A stretch of DNA of 64,000 nt from assembly GCF_021390325.1 (NCBI RefSeq), contig NZ_JAJUWU010000008.1, positions 207,283 to 271,282 of the forward strand. Direction: 5' to 3'. The notes below the pieces were generated by a model. It searched no databases and was not told where the DNA came from. It saw nothing but the letters and a program-made list of their open reading frames with translations. Positions 1-8,860 of this stretch are shown here, in pieces. Both the position numbers and the translations under genes were made by a program. The DNA comes from Jiella avicenniae. Its GTDB lineage: Bacteria; Pseudomonadota; Alphaproteobacteria; Rhizobiales; Rhizobiaceae. Within the stretch, counting starts at the first letter, position 1; each line of letters opens with the position of its first letter.

Positions 1-17
1 GGCCGTCGGAGCTCGGC

Positions 18-608
18 CTATTTTTCGTCAGCCGCGACGCGGACGCTCAGCATTTCGTCGGGATCGTCGACCGCGCCGTTCGCCTGGGAGTCGCCCTTCT
101 TGATCTTGTCGACGACGTCCATGCCGGAGATCACGTCGCCGACGACGGTGTACTGGCCGTCGAGGAAATCGCCGTCCGCCAGCATGATGAAGAACTGCGA
201 ATTGGCGGAATTCGGGTCTTGCGCCCGCGCCATGCCGACGGTGCCGCGATCGAAGGTCTCCTGCGAGAACTCGGCCTTCAGATCGGGCAATTTGGAGCCG
301 CCCATGCCGGCCCGGCTCGCATCGAAACTCGCGGCCCCTTCCTTGCCGAACTCGACGTCGCCGGTCTGCGCCATGAAGCCGTCGATCACCCGGTGAAAGA
401 CGACCTTGTCATAGGCCTTCTGGCGGGCGAGTTCCTTGATCCGCGCGACGTGCTGAGGCGCCAGATCCGGGCGCAGCTGGATGTCGATCTCGCCGTCCTT
501 GGTCGTGATCACCAGCGTGTTCTCGGGCTCGGCCTTCGACTGTGCGAAAGCCGGTGCGGCCGCGAGCGAGAGCACGGCTGCCAAGCCGAGCGTTGCAATG
601 AATTTCAT
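18..608 (-). CDS. Secreted cyclophilin-type peptidyl-prolyl cis-trans isomerase
   Basis: Catalyses cis-trans isomerisation of prolyl bonds, probably assisting folding in the periplasm. The 196-residue protein begins with a typical Sec signal peptide (MKFIATLG, hydrophobic core, AFAQ cleavage region). The cyclophilin core follows, with FHRVIDGFMAQTGD and the NSANSQFFI active-site signature. A longer in-frame start at 701 exists, but it adds 31 uncharacteristic residues ahead of the signal peptide; the ATG at 608 has a GGGTGACAGG-like ribosome site. It lies 28 bp downstream of coaD on the same strand, so cotranscription is likely. Family assignment is certain; compartment is inferred from the signal. 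Confidence 0.93.
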   Translation of the reverse strand: MKFIATLGLAAVLSLAAAPAFAQSKAEPENTLVITTKDGEIDIQLRPDLAPQHVARIKELARQKAYDKVVFHRVIDGFMAQTGDVEFGKEGAASFDASRAGMGGSKLPDLKAEFSQETFDRGTVGMARAQDPNSANSQFFIMLADGDFLDGQYTVVGDVISGMDVVDKIKKGDSQANGAVDDPDEMLSVRVAADEK

Positions 609-636
609 CCTGTCACCCCAATCGATGTCCGGCCCG

Positions 637-1131
637 CTATTGCGAGCTGCGTTTCCCCCTGATCGCCGTCGCGACATGGGCCGGAACGAAACGCGAAACA
701 TCCCCGCCCATGGCCGCGATCTGGCGAACCAATGTGGCGGTAATAGGCCTCGTCTGCGGAGTCGCCGGGAAAAACAGCGTCACGATCTCCGGCTGCATGG
801 CGCCGTTCATGCCGGCCATCTGCATCTCGTAGTCGAGGTCCGTTCCGTCGCGCACTCCGCGGATCAGCGCCACCGCCCCCGCCTCGCGCGCGGCCTCCAC
901 GACCAGCCCTTCGAAGGCGACGACGGAGACCACCGCGGCACTTTCCATCCCTGCGGTCGCCTCGCGGATCAGGGCCGCCCGCTCTTCGAAGGAAAACAGC
1001 GGTTTCTTGCCGGGATGGACGCCGATGGCGACGACGATTTCGTCGAACAGTCGCATCGCCTGTTCGAGAACCGCCAGGTGGCCGTTGGTCATCGGGTCGA
1101 AGGAGCCCGGGTAGAATGCTCGTCTCGTCAT
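637..1131 (-). CDS. coaD: Pantetheine-phosphate adenylyltransferase (CoaD)
   Basis: Transfers an adenylyl group from ATP to 4'-phosphopantetheine, the penultimate step of coenzyme A synthesis in the cytoplasm. The 164-residue protein has the expected length for the family. It shows the N-terminal [11 protein letters not shown] motif (T/HxGH nucleotidyltransferase signature), the [12 protein letters not shown] segment that binds pantetheine, and the C-terminal PITATLVRQ region equivalent to ISSTxxR. The ATG at 1131 directly precedes the YPGSFDP core, so the start is well supported. It sits between gyrA and the secreted cyclophilin, all on the minus strand. Confidence 0.97.
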   Translation of the reverse strand: MTRRAFYPGSFDPMTNGHLAVLEQAMRLFDEIVVAIGVHPGKKPLFSFEERAALIREATAGMESAAVVSVVAFEGLVVEAAREAGAVALIRGVRDGTDLDYEMQMAGMNGAMQPEIVTLFFPATPQTRPITATLVRQIAAMGGDVSRFVPAHVATAIRGKRSSQ

Positions 1132-1288
1132 GTCCCGTTCCTCATCACGCTCATTTGCGCGCCGCGGACGAAAGTTTATTGGCCTCGGACCGCGCGCATA
1201 TACACTTTCGTCACGTCGACACCCGGAGGATGAGACGTCTACGCGCCGACATACCGCACCCCGTCACGACGCGCAGTCGCTAAAAATT

Positions 1289-1314
1289 GGAACGAATTGC
1301 ATTCTTCGGCAGTT
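1289..1314 (+). promoter_or_regulatory. Possible sigma-EcfG (general stress) promoter
   Basis: GGAAC at 1289-1293 is followed after 17 bases by AGTT at 1311-1314. The alphaproteobacterial EcfG consensus is GGAAC, 16-17 bases, CGTT. One -10 base differs. A transcript would start near 1321, about 20 bases ahead of the small ORF at 1340. Motif match seen directly; sigma-factor assignment is inference. Confidence 0.45.
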
Positions 1315-1339
1315 TGAGGGTGAAAATGGAGATGCGCAC

Positions 1340-1480
1340 ATGCTGATGATCGCCCTGTCGATGACCATGGTCGTGACCCTCGTGACGGCGACCGCCATCG
1401 CGATGAACGAAGAACGCCAGGATGCCCGGGTCAAGGTGCTGGCGAAAAAGCAGAGCGGTTTCGGCCTCGGCCCCCGCTGA
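1340..1480 (+). CDS. 46-residue single-span membrane peptide
   Basis: Function unknown. The peptide has a hydrophobic stretch over about residues 1-21 (MLMIALSMTMVVTLV and on), then a charged tail with NEERQDARVKVLAKK ending in Gly-Leu-Gly-Pro-Arg. This predicts a single membrane anchor with a basic cytoplasmic tail. A GGAGA ribosome site lies 7 bases before the ATG, and an EcfG-like promoter lies 26-51 bases upstream, so it is more than a chance ORF. It is divergent from coaD. A longer reading frame from 1130 exists, but its N-terminal part runs through the coaD promoter and looks non-coding. No family is recognised. Confidence 0.55.
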   Translation: MLMIALSMTMVVTLVTATAIAMNEERQDARVKVLAKKQSGFGLGPR

Positions 1481-1796
1481 CATTCGGGCCCTGATCGTCA
1501 CTCGGTCACTCGGCGATCGTCTTGCCGATTTCGCATATCTCAGGCGGGCTCGCGCGAGCGGCCGTCATGCGGCGGCAACGCTGGATGACCAGGGTCTCCG
1601 CCGCTGAGGGGCACCCGTTCAGTCAGCCCCGCATGGGAAAGTTGCGCCTGTGCTGCAGCCGACCTCAACATCCGGCTACTTGTGCGACTTTTCGGCACCC
1701 GCAAGGGTCGGCGGCGAAACGCAATTCCGGCTTGAAACGAATTTTATTCCGACCGTCTTGTTCTGACGCGACCCAAGCTGCGATAGTCCATCGTGC
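1481..1796. other. Intergenic stretch without a supported gene
   Basis: About 316 bases between the small membrane peptide and the gyrA terminator. Several short reading frames cross it, but none has a ribosome site, a recognisable domain or a boundary that respects its neighbours. Nothing specific is seen. Confidence 0.5.
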
Positions 1797-1830
1797 AAAC
1801 GGCCATTCCGCCTCCGCGGAATGGCCGTTC
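1797..1830 (-). terminator. Hairpin downstream of gyrA
   Basis: Perfect 13-base arms at 1798-1810 and 1817-1829, extended by one pair to leave a four-base loop. It lies 24 bases beyond the gyrA stop. The T tract on the minus strand is short (GTTTGC), so termination may be partial. Confidence 0.65.
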
Positions 1831-1853
1831 GTCTTTGGATCTCGGTTTGCAGC

Positions 1854-4730
1854 TCAGTCCTGCGGATCGTCGGTCCCGTCGTCCGGGGTCGCATCGGGAC
1901 CTTCGTCCGGCGCCGAGTCGTCCCCGCCGCTGTCCACACCGCCACCTTCGCCTTCGGCGCTCGGACCGGTCAGATCCTCTTCCGCCTCGCCGGCCTCGTC
2001 CGCACCCTGATCCGGAATCCGCTCGACCGAGACGACGCGTTCGCCGTCTGCGGTGCGGAAGATGGTGACGCCGCCGGTGGCCCGGCCCTTCATGCCGATG
2101 CCCTCGATCGGCACCCGGATCACCTGCCCGCGATCGGTCACAAGCAGAAGCTGATCCTCGCTCTCCACCGGGAAGCCGGCGACCAGCTGGCCGAGCTTGT
2201 CGAGGCGGTTTGTGTCGGTGGCGCGAATGCCCTTGCCGCCGCGCCCGGAGGTACGGAACTCGTAGGACGACGAGCGCTTGCCGTAGCCATATTCGGAGAT
2301 GGTGAGGATGAACTCCTCCTTCGCGCCGAGTTCCCCGTAGCGCTCCGGATCGATCGCGACGTCCTCGACGCCTTCCTCGTCGACGCTCGGCGCATCGCCG
2401 CCCGGATCGCCGCCGAGATCGCCTTCGACGGCGCGGCGCATCTTCAGATAGGAGGCGCGCTCGGCCGGCGTGGCATCGACGTGCCTAAGGATCGCCATCG
2501 AGACGACCGTCTCGCCCTTGCCCAGCGAGATGCCCCTGACGCCGACCGAATTGCGCCCCGCAAAGACGCGCACATCCGTCGTCGGGAAGCGGATGCACTG
2601 GCCGGAACTCGCGGTGAGGAGAACGTCGTCGTCCTCGGTGCAGGTCGCCACCGCCAGGATCTCGTCGCCCTCCTCGTCGAGCTTCATGGCGATCTTGCCG
2701 TTGCGGTTCACCTGGACGAAATCCGACAGCTTGTTGCGCCGGACCGTGCCGCGGGTGGTCGCGAACATGACGTTCAGCCGCTCCGCCGCGTCCATGTCGC
2801 TCGGCAGCGGCAGGATCGAGGTGATCCGCTCGCCCTTTTCCAGCGGCAGGAGATTGATCAGCGCCTTGCCGCGCGACTGCGGCGTCGCCAGCGGCAGGCG
2901 CCAGACCTTCTCCTTGTAGACGATGCCGCGCGAGGAGAAGAACAGGACCGCGGTATGGGTATTGGCGACGAACAGCCGCGTCACCGAATCCTCGTCGTTC
3001 TTCAAGGACATGCCGGAGCGGCCCTTGCCGCCGCGGCGCTGCGCGCGGTAGGTGCCGAGCGGCACGCGCTTGATGTAGCCGCCGTGGGAGACGGTCACCA
3101 CCATGTCCTCGCGCGGGATGAGGTCCTCGTCCTCCATGTCCGCCGCGCCCTCGGTGAGCTGGGTGCGGCGCGGCGTCGCGAACTCGTCGCGGATGGCGGC
3201 GAGTTCGGCCTTGATGATCTCGCGCACCCGGGTCCGCGAGGAGAGGATTTCGAGATATTCGCGGATCTCGGCGCCGATCTTGTTCAGCTCGTCGCCGATC
3301 TCGTCGCGGCCGAGCGCCGTCAGCCGCTGCAGGCGAAGGTCGAGGATCGCCCGCGCCTGGGCTTCCGACAGGCGGTATGTGCCGTCCTCGGAGATGCGGT
3401 GGCGCGGATCGTCGATCAGCCGGATGAGCGGCGCGACGTCCTTGGCGTCCCATTCGCGCGTCATCAGCTGCTCGCGCGCCGTTGCCGGATCCGGCGCCTG
3501 GCGGATCAGCTTGATCACCTCGTCGATATTGGCGACGGCGATGGCGAGGCCGACCAGCACGTGGGCGCGCTCGCGCGCCTTGCGCAGAAGGTACTTCGTG
3601 CGCCGGTTCACCACCTCTTCGCGGAAGGCGATGAAGGCCGACAGCATGTCGGACAGCGTCATCTGCTCCGGCTTGCCGCCGTTCAGCGCCACCATGTTGG
3701 CGCCGAAGGACGTCTGCAGCGGCGTGAAGCGGTAGAGCTGGTTGAGGATGACGTCGGACGAGGCGTCGCGCTTCAGTTCGACGACGACGCGGTAGCCCTC
3801 GCGGTCGGATTCGTCGCGGATGTCCGAGATGCCCTCGATGCGCTTGTCGCGCACGAGCTCGGCCATCTTCTCGATCATCGAGGCCTTGTTCACCTGGAAC
3901 GGGACCTCGGTGATGACGATCGCTTCGCGCTCGCCGCGGATCGTCTCGACATGCACCTTGCCGCGCATCAGGATCGAGCCGCGGCCGGTCGAATAGGCCG
4001 AATGGATGCCCGCCCGGCCGAGGACCAGCGCCCCGGTCGGGAAGTCCGGCCCCGGAATGTGCTCCATCAACTCGTCCAGCGTGATCGCCGGATTGTCGAT
4101 CATCGCGATGGTGCCGTCGATCACCTCGCCGAGATTGTGGGGCGGGATGTTCGTCGCCATGCCGACGGCGATGCCACCGGAGCCGTTGGCGAGAAGATTG
4201 GGGAAGCGCGCCGGCAGGACGACCGGCTCCATTTCGCGGCCGTCGTAATTCTCCTGGAAATCGACCGTTTCCTTGTCGATGTCCTCGAGCATCGGATCGG
4301 CGATCTTCTGCAGCCGGCACTCGGTGTAGCGCATGGCCGCCGGCGGATCGCCGTCGATCGAGCCGAAATTGCCCTGTCCGTCGATCAGCGGCGCACGCAG
4401 CGACCAGTCCTGCGCCATGCGCACGAGGGAATCGTAGATCGCCGAGTCGCCGTGCGGATGGAACTTACCCATCACCTCGCCGACGACGCCGGCGGACTTG
4501 CGGTAGGACTTGGTGGAGTTCAGCCCCATCTCGTGCATCGCATAGAGGATGCGCCGATGCACCGGCTTCAGGCCGTCGCGCACGTCGGGCAACGCGCGCG
4601 AGACGATCACGCTCATGGCGTAATCGAGATAGCTGCGCTGCATCTCGTCGATGATGGAGATGGTATCGATTCCGCTGCCCGGGCCGGAAGGCGGAGCGGG
4701 CGGCGTCGTGTCGTCGTTTTCGTCTGCCAA
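1854..4730 (-). CDS. gyrA: DNA gyrase subunit A
   Basis: Cleavage-religation subunit of gyrase, which introduces negative supercoils with GyrB. With the TTG at 4730 as start (AGGA site 7 bases upstream), the protein has 958 residues. It contains [19 protein letters not shown], the quinolone region [10 protein letters not shown] with Ser96 and Asp100 (E. coli Ser83 and Asp87 equivalents, both the sensitive form), the catalytic Tyr135 in [10 protein letters not shown], and the GyrA box QRRGGKG. The C-terminal beta-pinwheel is followed by an acidic Asp/Glu/Gly-rich tail of about 50 residues. An upstream ATG at 4817 would add 29 residues with no family resemblance. A hairpin terminator follows. 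Confidence 0.96.
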   Translation of the reverse strand: MADENDDTTPPAPPSGPGSGIDTISIIDEMQRSYLDYAMSVIVSRALPDVRDGLKPVHRRILYAMHEMGLNSTKSYRKSAGVVGEVMGKFHPHGDSAIYDSLVRMAQDWSLRAPLIDGQGNFGSIDGDPPAAMRYTECRLQKIADPMLEDIDKETVDFQENYDGREMEPVVLPARFPNLLANGSGGIAVGMATNIPPHNLGEVIDGTIAMIDNPAITLDELMEHIPGPDFPTGALVLGRAGIHSAYSTGRGSILMRGKVHVETIRGEREAIVITEVPFQVNKASMIEKMAELVRDKRIEGISDIRDESDREGYRVVVELKRDASSDVILNQLYRFTPLQTSFGANMVALNGGKPEQMTLSDMLSAFIAFREEVVNRRTKYLLRKARERAHVLVGLAIAVANIDEVIKLIRQAPDPATAREQLMTREWDAKDVAPLIRLIDDPRHRISEDGTYRLSEAQARAILDLRLQRLTALGRDEIGDELNKIGAEIREYLEILSSRTRVREIIKAELAAIRDEFATPRRTQLTEGAADMEDEDLIPREDMVVTVSHGGYIKRVPLGTYRAQRRGGKGRSGMSLKNDEDSVTRLFVANTHTAVLFFSSRGIVYKEKVWRLPLATPQSRGKALINLLPLEKGERITSILPLPSDMDAAERLNVMFATTRGTVRRNKLSDFVQVNRNGKIAMKLDEEGDEILAVATCTEDDDVLLTASSGQCIRFPTTDVRVFAGRNSVGVRGISLGKGETVVSMAILRHVDATPAERASYLKMRRAVEGDLGGDPGGDAPSVDEEGVEDVAIDPERYGELGAKEEFILTISEYGYGKRSSSYEFRTSGRGGKGIRATDTNRLDKLGQLVAGFPVESEDQLLLVTDRGQVIRVPIEGIGMKGRATGGVTIFRTADGERVVSVERIPDQGADEAGEAEEDLTGPSAEGEGGGVDSGGDDSAPDEGPDATPDDGTDDPQD

Positions 4731-5008
4731 GAAGATGTCCTGATCAGCGGGAATTTCAGCCTTCGCTATAGCCCGGCAAGGCCGCGAGCGCAAATTTCGG
4801 CGTCCTGCGGCGACCATAAATTCTTCATGACTTTCAGAGCTTTGCGAGATCGAGCAAAGAATTCTCCCGCGCCTGGTGCGACATTCCCGTGTCGAAGGCG
4901 CCCAAGACGCGAATCGTCGCCGGAAATACCGGAAAGGCCGCTGCCCGGCTTGTTCCGGCGGTCGAACCTGTTACCCATCGTCAGTCCCTCGCGCTTCGGG
5001 CCGGAACG

Positions 5009-5659
5009 ATGTTCGACGTCCTCCTCAACGGCTTCACCACCCTCTTCGTGATTCTCGATCCGCTCGGGCTGGTCCCGCTGTTCCTGGCGCTGACGCCGGG
5101 CGCCGGCGCCACCGAGCGCCGCAAGATCGCGCTTCGGGCGTCGGCGATCACTTTCGCCATCCTAGCGCTCTTCGCCCTCACCGGCCTCGCCGTCCTGGAA
5201 GCGCTGGGCATCACGCTCGGCGCCTTCCGTCTCGCCGGCGGCCTGTTCCTGTTCTGGATCGGTTTCGAGCTGGTCTTCGAGCGCCGGCGCGAACGCAAGG
5301 AACAGAGCGCCAGTCGCGTCCTCGACGACGACGAGACCGCCGACGTCGCGGCGTTTCCCCTCGCCATCCCGCTGATGGCCGGTCCCGGCGCGATCTCGGC
5401 GGTGATCCTGCTTGCCGGCAATCTCCCCGGGATCACCGGCAAGGCCGCCCTCCTCGCGGTCATTTTCGCGGCGGTTCTCGTCACCTTCGCCTTCCTCGCG
5501 GTGGCCCACCGCCTGGACCGTTTTCTGGGCGTCACCAGCCGGGCGGTGATTTCGCGGCTTCTCGGCGTGCTGCTCGCAGCGCTAGCCGTCCAGTTCGTCG
5601 CCGACGGCGTCGCGGCGCTGCTCCATTCGACCACCTACGTCGCCCCGGCCGCCATCTGA
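5009..5659 (+). CDS. MarC/YhgN-family integral membrane protein
   Basis: A six-span membrane protein of the MarC family; no transport substrate is established for the family. From the ATG at 5009 it has 216 residues and opens with the typical FTTLFVILDPLGLVPLFLALT segment, which holds the conserved Asp-Pro-Leu-Gly of the first membrane helix. The second half repeats the pattern (FPLAIPLMAGPGAIS). A long charged loop (ERRRERKEQ) separates the two halves. An upstream in-frame start at 4889 would add a 40-residue basic stretch not seen in the family. It is divergent from gyrA across about 280 bases. Confidence 0.88.
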   Translation: MFDVLLNGFTTLFVILDPLGLVPLFLALTPGAGATERRKIALRASAITFAILALFALTGLAVLEALGITLGAFRLAGGLFLFWIGFELVFERRRERKEQSASRVLDDDETADVAAFPLAIPLMAGPGAISAVILLAGNLPGITGKAALLAVIFAAVLVTFAFLAVAHRLDRFLGVTSRAVISRLLGVLLAALAVQFVADGVAALLHSTTYVAPAAI

Positions 5660-5822
5660 CCCTCTCCCGCCCTTGCTTTCGCCCTGCCGGCAGGCCCGCC
5701 TCGATTCAGCCGTCCGACCCGCGCCGGGCCCCGCGATCACGCAATGATCACGCGGCGCGTGAACCAAAAGCGGCCGGGCGAATTACGCCATCATCGCGGC
5801 AGACGAACCGGAAGGACGAACC

Positions 5823-6815
5823 ATGGCGAAATCCAGCCGCAAGGCGCAGAATTCGGGCGGCTCCGAGGGGAGCAAGGGAGCGATCATCGCGGCCGCCGGA
5901 GCCAATCTCGCCATCGCGGTCACGAAATTCGGCGCTGCGCTGTTCACCGGCTCGTCCTCGATGCTGGCGGAAGGATTTCACTCGGTGATCGACACGGCGA
6001 ACCAGGGATTTCTCCTGATCGGTCTTGCCAAGTCGAAGAAGCCCCCGGATGCCCAACACCCCTTCGGCTACGGCGCCGAGATCTATTTCTGGTCGTTTCT
6101 CGTCGCGATCTTCCTGTTCGCCCTCGGTGCCGGCTTCTCGACCTATGAAGGCGTGATGGGCCTCCTGTCGGGCGAGAGCGAACTGACCTCGCCTCTCGTC
6201 GCCCTCGGCGTCCTGTTCCTCGCCTTCTGCTTCGAGGGCTATTCCTGGTCGGTCGCCTTCCGGGAATTCCAGCAGCGTCGCAACGGCAAGAGCCTGCTGC
6301 GCGACTTCCGCGACATGAAGGACCCGTCGATCTTCGTCGTCCTGTTCGAGGACAGCGCCGCCTGCATCGGCATCGTCATCGCCGCGATCGGCGTCGGCCT
6401 GTCCTGGTCGACCGGCATCCACGAGTTCGACGCCATCGGCTCGATCGTCATCGGCATCCTCCTCGGCGTGACCGCCGTTCTCCTCGCCATCGAGGTGAAG
6501 GGCCTGCTCATCGGCGAACCGGCCGGCCCGGAGATCGAGAACCTGATCCGCGAAAGGCTCGGCGACCGGCCGGAGATCGTCGCGGTCAACGAACTGCGCA
6601 CGCTGCATCTCGGCCCCGAAGACGTCCTCCTGACGATGAGCGTAGACTTCCGCGACGACGTCGTGTCGCAGCGGATCGAGGCGATGGTCAGCGAGACGGA
6701 GCGACGGATTCGCGAGCGCTTCCCGATCATCCGTAAGGTCTACATCGAGGTCCAGTCGCAATCGGGCCATCGCGACCTGGCGGCGCAGGATGCGGAAGAA
6801 AATCCGGCGACGTGA
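5823..6815 (+). CDS. Cation diffusion facilitator family metal exporter
   Basis: Proton-coupled efflux of divalent cations such as zinc, iron or manganese across the inner membrane; the metal cannot be told from sequence. The 330-residue protein has about six membrane spans, with the metal-site motif AEGFHSVIDTANQ (His and Asp of span II) and EDSAACIGI (span V). A cytoplasmic C-terminal domain covers residues 220 onward. It also has the HPFGYG motif after span II, typical of the ZnT9-like branch. The ATG follows an AAGGACGAACC ribosome site. It stands alone between marC and a convergent nucleosidase gene. Confidence 0.92.
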   Translation: MAKSSRKAQNSGGSEGSKGAIIAAAGANLAIAVTKFGAALFTGSSSMLAEGFHSVIDTANQGFLLIGLAKSKKPPDAQHPFGYGAEIYFWSFLVAIFLFALGAGFSTYEGVMGLLSGESELTSPLVALGVLFLAFCFEGYSWSVAFREFQQRRNGKSLLRDFRDMKDPSIFVVLFEDSAACIGIVIAAIGVGLSWSTGIHEFDAIGSIVIGILLGVTAVLLAIEVKGLLIGEPAGPEIENLIRERLGDRPEIVAVNELRTLHLGPEDVLLTMSVDFRDDVVSQRIEAMVSETERRIRERFPIIRKVYIEVQSQSGHRDLAAQDAEENPAT

Positions 6816-6938
6816 GGGGCCCGCCGTCTGATCTGCCCATCTGCCGTCCGGCTCCCGCCGCGACGGCGAGGCGGTATCCGCCGCGGCCGGCTCGTTCGGG
6901 CAACCGGAATTCGGCGCATGCAACGGACAAAAGTCGGG

Positions 6939-7973
6939 TCAGTTTGCCTCCGCGGGCATCGCCTTCACGAACGCCTTCACCAGGCGGGCCGAATTTTCCG
7001 ACGCCAGGGCGAAGAACGTCGCCATCTCGTTCGCGCCTTCGCCGCCGCCGGCAAGGTCCGACAGGCTTCGGAAGGCGATGAAGGGCACGTCGTTGGCATA
7101 GGCGACATGGGCGACGGCGGCGCTTTCCATGTCGAGGACGGAGGCACCGAACGTCGCCGCCACGTATTTGCGGAAATCGGCATTGTCGACGAAGGCCATG
7201 CCGGAGACGCCCGACCCGCCGACGACGATCTTCGGCGAACGCGACAGGCAGGTGTCGGCCTCGGCGCAGCGCTCCAGCGAAACCTTCTCGGACACCGCGC
7301 GGGCGACGTCGAGCAGCTCCTCGTCGGCCCCGAACCAGAACCGCTTTTCGGGCTCATCCGCCCGGTCGGACCGAACTTCGACGTCCTGCGGGAAGATCAT
7401 GCCGTAATTGGCGAAGGACTTCGCCGCGTGGGGCGGCAGCGTCCAACCCTCGCCCTCCTTGCGGGCGAACACCGCCTCCAGATACTCGCCCCACCGCTCG
7501 GCCACCACGACGTCGCCGATGTCGAGCGCCGGATCGACGCCGCCGGCAATCCCCGAAAAGACGATCGCCTCGACGTCGAAACGGTCGAGAGCGAGTTGCG
7601 TCGTCATCGCGGCATTGACCATGCTGACGCCGCTGAGGAACAGGACGACGTCCTTGCCGGCGAGTTCGCCCGTGACGAAATCGGTGCCGTTGATCCTTAC
7701 CGTCTCGGGGTCGAGAAGGTCCGCCCGAAGGCTTTGCCATTCCGGCTCGAAAGCGGAAACCACCGCGATCCGCGGCACGGTGTTCGTCGCGGCGTCGGAT
7801 TGCGCCGCGGGAGCGGCGGCCGCTGCCGCCGGCGACGTGGCTGCGCCCTCGGCCGTCGCAGCGCCCGCGAACGAGGCCAGGACGAGACCCGCCGGCAGAA
7901 CCAGCACGGCGGCCCTGCGCGTGAAGCCGCCGACGGCCGCGGCAAGTCGTCCGGCAATCGCTGTCGACGGCAT
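6939..7973 (-). CDS. Secreted phosphorylase-superfamily nucleosidase (MTA/SAH nucleosidase-like)
   Basis: Probably cleaves the glycosidic bond of a purine nucleoside or a thio-derivative. The 344-residue protein carries a long hydrophobic signal region at residues 20-45 and an Ala-rich linker. The nucleosidase fold follows, with FSGIAGGVDPALDIGDVVV, the substrate motif LDMESAAVAHVAY, and the catalytic Asp in SLSDLAGG. Cytoplasmic MtnN enzymes are about 230 residues and lack a signal peptide; this one has an insertion containing two Cys (RCAEADTC), which fits an exported form. The start at 7973 was chosen because the frame further upstream runs into the ssb gene's 3' end. Confidence 0.82.
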   Translation of the reverse strand: MPSTAIAGRLAAAVGGFTRRAAVLVLPAGLVLASFAGAATAEGAATSPAAAAAAPAAQSDAATNTVPRIAVVSAFEPEWQSLRADLLDPETVRINGTDFVTGELAGKDVVLFLSGVSMVNAAMTTQLALDRFDVEAIVFSGIAGGVDPALDIGDVVVAERWGEYLEAVFARKEGEGWTLPPHAAKSFANYGMIFPQDVEVRSDRADEPEKRFWFGADEELLDVARAVSEKVSLERCAEADTCLSRSPKIVVGGSGVSGMAFVDNADFRKYVAATFGASVLDMESAAVAHVAYANDVPFIAFRSLSDLAGGGEGANEMATFFALASENSARLVKAFVKAMPAEAN

Positions 7974-8043
7974 CGCGTCTCGTCTCCGCTCGTTCAGCCG
8001 CACCTCGTTCAGGCGCAGCGCGCCGAATGATCCACGAACGCCC

Positions 8044-8547
8044 TCAGAACGGGATCTCGTCGTCGAGGTCGTTCGACCGTCCGCCGCCATAGTCGCGATC
8101 GCCGCCGCCGCGATCCGGCCCGCCCCGGTCGTATCCGCCGCCGCCGCCACCACGATCGTATCCGCCGCCGCGACTGCCGCCTTCGCCGCCCTCGCCCCGA
8201 CCGCCGAGCATCTGCATCTCACCGCGAAAGCGCTGCAGAACCACCTCGGTGGTGTATTTCTTCTGCCCGGACTGATCCTCCCAGGAGCGGGTCTGGAGCT
8301 GGCCCTCGACGTAAACGGTCGAGCCCTTCTTCAGATACTGCTCGGCGACCTTCACGAGGTTCTCGTTGAAGATCACCACATTGTGCCACTCGGTTCGCTC
8401 GCGGCGCTCGCCGGAGGATTTGTCGCGCCACGTCTCGGACGTCGCGATCCTCAGATTGGCGACGGCATCGCCGGAATTCAGCCGCCGGATTTCCGGGTCG
8501 GCGCCGAGATTGCCCACCAGAATGACCTTGTTGACGCTTCCCGCCAT
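8044..8547 (-). CDS. ssb: Single-stranded DNA-binding protein
   Basis: Coats single-stranded DNA during replication, recombination and repair and recruits partner proteins. The 167-residue protein starts [15 protein letters not shown], the classical OB-fold opening, with WHNVVIF and [11 protein letters not shown] further along. A Gly/Arg/Tyr/Asp-rich flexible linker leads to the acidic C-terminal tip DDEIPF, the partner-binding peptide. A GGAG ribosome site precedes the ATG at 8547. It is divergent from uvrA, with a LexA box in the shared intergenic region, as in many Rhizobiales. Confidence 0.97.
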   Translation of the reverse strand: MAGSVNKVILVGNLGADPEIRRLNSGDAVANLRIATSETWRDKSSGERRERTEWHNVVIFNENLVKVAEQYLKKGSTVYVEGQLQTRSWEDQSGQKKYTTEVVLQRFRGEMQMLGGRGEGGEGGSRGGGYDRGGGGGGYDRGGPDRGGGDRDYGGGRSNDLDDEIPF

Positions 8548-8860
8548 GATCGCACTCCAAATTTCCGAAAATCGCCCCGACCCTAGACGAGCCGCACCCT
8601 CGGCGAAAGGCGCGCCGCGCCGCCGTCCCCATCTTCCGGACGGCGTCCCGTGTCCACCACGATCCGCCGGCTTCTCGCAACTGACGTGCCCGGCAAGACG
8701 CCTCCGGACTGGAAATACGCTACAGAACAAAGTATGAACACGCAAGAGGCGAGTCGCGAATTCGATCCCCGGCTCCTCCCTGCCTTGGAGTCGACGGGCG
8801 GGAGTCTTAAGTAGTCGCCTTGCCTCTCAGACACGGACGACGGACGGACCGGCGGATCTC
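8548..8860. other. ssb-uvrA divergent control region
   Basis: About 313 bases with no credible gene. It holds the LexA box at 8725-8739 and must carry the promoters of both ssb and uvrA. No other structure is evident. Confidence 0.6.
8725..8739 (+). promoter_or_regulatory. LexA (SOS) box
   Basis: GAAC, seven bases, GAAC at 8725-8739; read on the other strand this is GTTC-N7-GTTC, the alphaproteobacterial LexA operator. It lies about 120 bases upstream of uvrA and 180 bases upstream of ssb. Both are known SOS genes, so the context strengthens the match. Confidence 0.8.

Noticed and set aside
4766..4978. 70-residue minus-strand frame between gyrA and marC
   Set aside because: It overlaps the region needed for the gyrA promoter, has no ribosome site or recognisable domain, and its composition is not protein-like.
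1821..5051. Long 1076-residue plus-strand frame opposite gyrA
   Set aside because: It is the antisense shadow of gyrA in GC-rich DNA, with no domain, ribosome site or conserved boundaries.
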